Shown: piece after piece, positions 41,488 to 64,000 of the stretch
How positions within the stretch are numbered: position 1 is the stretch's first letter
How the letters are laid out: each line of letters starts with the position of its first letter
Source of the DNA: Mermis nigrescens
Taxonomy: Eukaryota > Nematoda > Enoplea > Mermithida > Mermithidae
Reading direction: 5' to 3'
Length of the DNA stretch: 64,000 nucleotides
Assembly (NCBI GenBank): GCA_036768485.1
Contig: JAVLUZ010000157.1
Location: 8,867,783 to 8,931,782, forward strand
The notes under the pieces: model-generated
Told to the model about the DNA's origin: nothing
Database searches by the model: none
What the model saw: only the letters and a program-made list of their open reading frames with translations
Position numbers and translations under genes: made by a program

Positions 41488-43254
41488 TTGCTGTAGCATA
41501 TTCCGATTCGTCAGACTGCATTACATAGTACATGTAGTCCCGTATTAGCTTAGAACACAATTTCAGCCTGTTTAAACTATTCCGAAAAAATTCGATTGCA
41601 AACGAAACAGATCATAATTTCGATCGTAAACGATGTTTACGGCCGACACATTACACTTGTGATGGAAAAAAGGGCAAATAAGCCCGATACTGCGAACAAA
41701 ACAGATCATAACATAAACAAAAGTATGACGCAACAGTCTGAACATGAGCTGATAATAATGAAGGCACGTGAAAGTCATGAGACGCATAAATCGTGGCACG
41801 GAATGGACAATATTTAAACAAGTCGATTACAGTGAAACAGATATACATTCGATACGAACTACGAACAAAATAAGACACACAAAGAGGCTCGGATATGAAG
41901 AAGTAACGGAAGAACGAAGAGAGCAGTCAAATTCTGTGGTTAAATGTACGCACACAACACTGTAAAGTTCAGTGTAAAGTGATTTGGTTGCGGCGACGTT
42001 CGATTATGCTGTATAAGTTTAGTTTCCGGTGTAAACTGATTTTGCTTGGCATCCCGTTCACATCAGTTTCGACTAAAAATGTAAGGAAGCCAAATTTTCT
42101 CATCAGAAGTTTGAACAGGATATACAAAATATTATACATCATTTTCACAAAAATTTGAAAACGTGAATTTGACCAAAAAAATTGGCGCAATTTAATACTA
42201 ATTAGAGAAATGAAAATTATCACTGATATATCGCAACTCCTAATGATCGAATTTAATTTTTGATAAGTAAGGCGCTAAAAATAAAAAGGACTACTGGCCA
42301 CGATTCTGCGGCTGAAACCCGATCAAATTTGGGATAGGTACTTTATTTAATTTTGTTTATTATTACGTTTATTTATTTTATCTTAATTTCCATCAGTTCA
42401 CTTTACACCATTAATCGACCATGTATAAACTTACGTTCCATTCGACTTCAATTCAAATCACATTGGCAGCTACATAACGTAAACTGACGAAAATAGTCGA
42501 AAGCTGACTGCACAACACACGGTTTTTTAGCACCACGCTAATGAAAGTTGCCCCGTGCTAATGAAAATTTTGACCGATAGCACGACGTGCTAACGGATAC
42601 GAAGGCGTTTTTTGTGGCAAAATTGTAGTAATTTTAATGCCTTCTAGCGTATTTTTTGCCAAAAATTCAAAATATTTTCGGCGCTTCGCGCCGAGTGTCA
42701 TACTTACTGTTTATTTAGCCTCAAGCGCGCGCGATTTAAACACTCTACCATCAATCTACGTACAACCTAAAAAATTTAGCATTCATCCTGCCTATTCGTT
42801 TAACGATTTCAAGCACATAATTATTACTTTGTGACAGTTTTGCACTGCTTTATGTTGTTTGAAGACAAAATTAGCCTCGTTATATTCATTTATCATTCAA
42901 TTCAAAAGCGCAGTGGCGTCTAGTTTTATATCAAATCAGTATATGGCGACCGCTCATTTTTGATGTCGTAATAGGAACAAAGGTGTCAGTTTTTGGGTTT
43001 ATTGAGCATTAGGAAGCCAATAATTGTGATTTAACGAGAGTGTTTCGATCTATTCAAAGAGAAGACACTGATCAAGAAAAGCATTGATCTGCAGAATATC
43101 ATGGCATTCTTAAACAGCTAAATTAAAATGAAGACAAGCATTACTGACACTATATTCAGGTATTAAAAACTGGTGTGCTAATGTAATCTATCTTGTGTAA
43201 ATGGAAAAAATCGATTTATTGCCTTTAGATTGATTGATTGACTAAGTTGTTTTC
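41488..43254. other. Intergenic, nothing recognised
   Basis: AT-rich. Short direct repeats of GTGCTAATGAAA and CACGCTAATGAAA at about 42,530-42,600 and a CGGCGCTTCGCGCCG palindrome near 42,679. No gene. Confidence 0.4.
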
Positions 43255-44056
43255 ATCATTGCGCAAGCGAGATTATCGCGCAATTGACAAAATATTTACA
43301 CTTACAGTATGCAGTTTGCACCACACTACACTACTTTACACTACTACCCCGATATCCCATCCCTTACTCTTTCTTCAACAGCGCGCAAGCGAGATTATCG
43401 CGCAATTGAAAACTAGTTACACCTTACAATATGCACTTTACACCACACTACACTACTTTAAACTACTGACCCGATATCCGATCCCTTACTCTTTCTTCAT
43501 CAGCGCGCAAGCGAGATTATCGCGCAATTGGAAATTATTTACACCTTACAGTATGTACTTTACACCACACTACATCACTTTACACTACTGACCCGATATC
43601 CGATCTCTTACTTTTTCTTCATCAGCGCGCAAGCAAGATTATCGCGCAATTGAGAACTATTTACACCTTACAGTGTGTACCTTACACCAAACTACACTAC
43701 TTTACACTACTGACCCGATATACGATCTCTTACTTTTTCTCCATGAGCGCGCGAGTGAGATTATCGCGCAATTGGAAGATATTTACACCTTACAGTATGT
43801 ACTTTACACCACACTACATCACTTTACACTACTGACCCGATATCCGATCCCTTACTCTTTCTTCATCAGCGCGCAAGCGAGATTATCGCGCAATTGAAAA
43901 CTATTTACACCTTACAGTATGTACTTTACACCACACTACACTACTTTACACTACTGACCCGATATACGATCCCTTACTCTATTTTCATCAATGCACGAGC
44001 AGGATTTGTCGCAGTAATTGAACAACTTTACACAACATTATGCGCTTTACACTACT
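43255..44056. repeat. 121-bp minisatellite downstream of BestB
   Basis: Between six and seven units of about 121 bp. Each reads GCGCAAGCGAGATTATCGCG, then CAATTG, ATTTACACCTTACAGTATG, ACTTTACACCACACTACA and GACCCGATATCCGATC. The last unit decays into TTTACACTACTTTACACTCG, which overlaps the final codons and stop of BestB. On the BestB transcript it would be the 3' UTR. The open frames through it are repeat artefacts. Confidence 0.92.
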
Positions 44057-63944
<19,888 letters not shown>

Positions 63945-64000
63945 CTTAATTTACGCTATTTTTGTACCTATCACTAAGCGGGAAATGCACGATGTATAAA
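63945..64000 (-). other. BestB intron leading to exons outside the window
   Basis: Only 56 nt of the upstream intron are present. Confidence 0.7.

Noticed and set aside
43255..44056. CRISPR-like regular array
   Set aside because: Units are about 121 bp and repeated throughout, with no repeat/unique-spacer pattern, in animal DNA.

Overview
The window is animal nuclear DNA: AT-rich, with spliced genes, kilobase introns and an intron content made almost entirely of transposon debris. I cannot name the species. Bestrophin paralogs in tandem, a mariner element and numerous short inverted-repeat elements point to an invertebrate metazoan (arthropod or nematode-like), but this is inference.

The only host protein genes I can support are two bestrophin (Ca2+-activated anion channel) genes in tandem on the minus strand. 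BestA spans 36,604 down to 11,346 (about 25 kb) and is complete: ten coding exons, 559 codons, start to stop. BestB enters from beyond 64,000 and runs down to 44,057; eight exons are in the window and its first two coding exons (about 105 residues by comparison with BestA) lie outside. All eight shared exons have the same splice phases, and six core exons are identical or within one codon in length (167/167, 152/155, 78/78, 156/153, 81/81, 155/155), so the genes arose by duplication. The membrane and Ca2+-clasp part is well conserved; the cytoplasmic tails (last two exons) have diverged completely. About 7.4 kb of repeat-rich intergenic DNA (36,605-44,056) separates them.

Region by region. 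1-11,345 (downstream of BestA) holds motif-rich tracts, a MITE cluster, a large composite element with GTGTAAA/TTTACAC motifs, a 63-bp perfect-arm foldback, a tRNA-like sequence inside a MITE, and a hAT transposase remnant. 11,346-36,604 (BestA) has introns carrying a second and a third copy of the composite array, a dead mariner split by a MITE, a GC-rich hAT-type element, decayed minisatellites and several MITEs. 36,605-44,056 holds MITEs, a 105-bp hairpin-containing array, a TA-flanked TIR transposon with a coding remnant, and a 121-bp minisatellite that runs right up to the BestB stop codon. 44,057-64,000 (BestB) has an exon bracketed by complementary (AAU)n/(AUU)n tracts, a duplicated splice acceptor that could make an alternative last exon, and at least six MITEs.

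The strongest repeat-level result is that at least five unrelated short element families show readable 8-bp target duplications, so their boundaries are defined here by sequence alone. The transposases seen (mariner, hAT-like) are broken. Nothing here looks like a new enzymatic system. The points most worth a second look are the exon bracketed by complementary repeats, the decoy last exon of BestB, and the composite foldback/array element.
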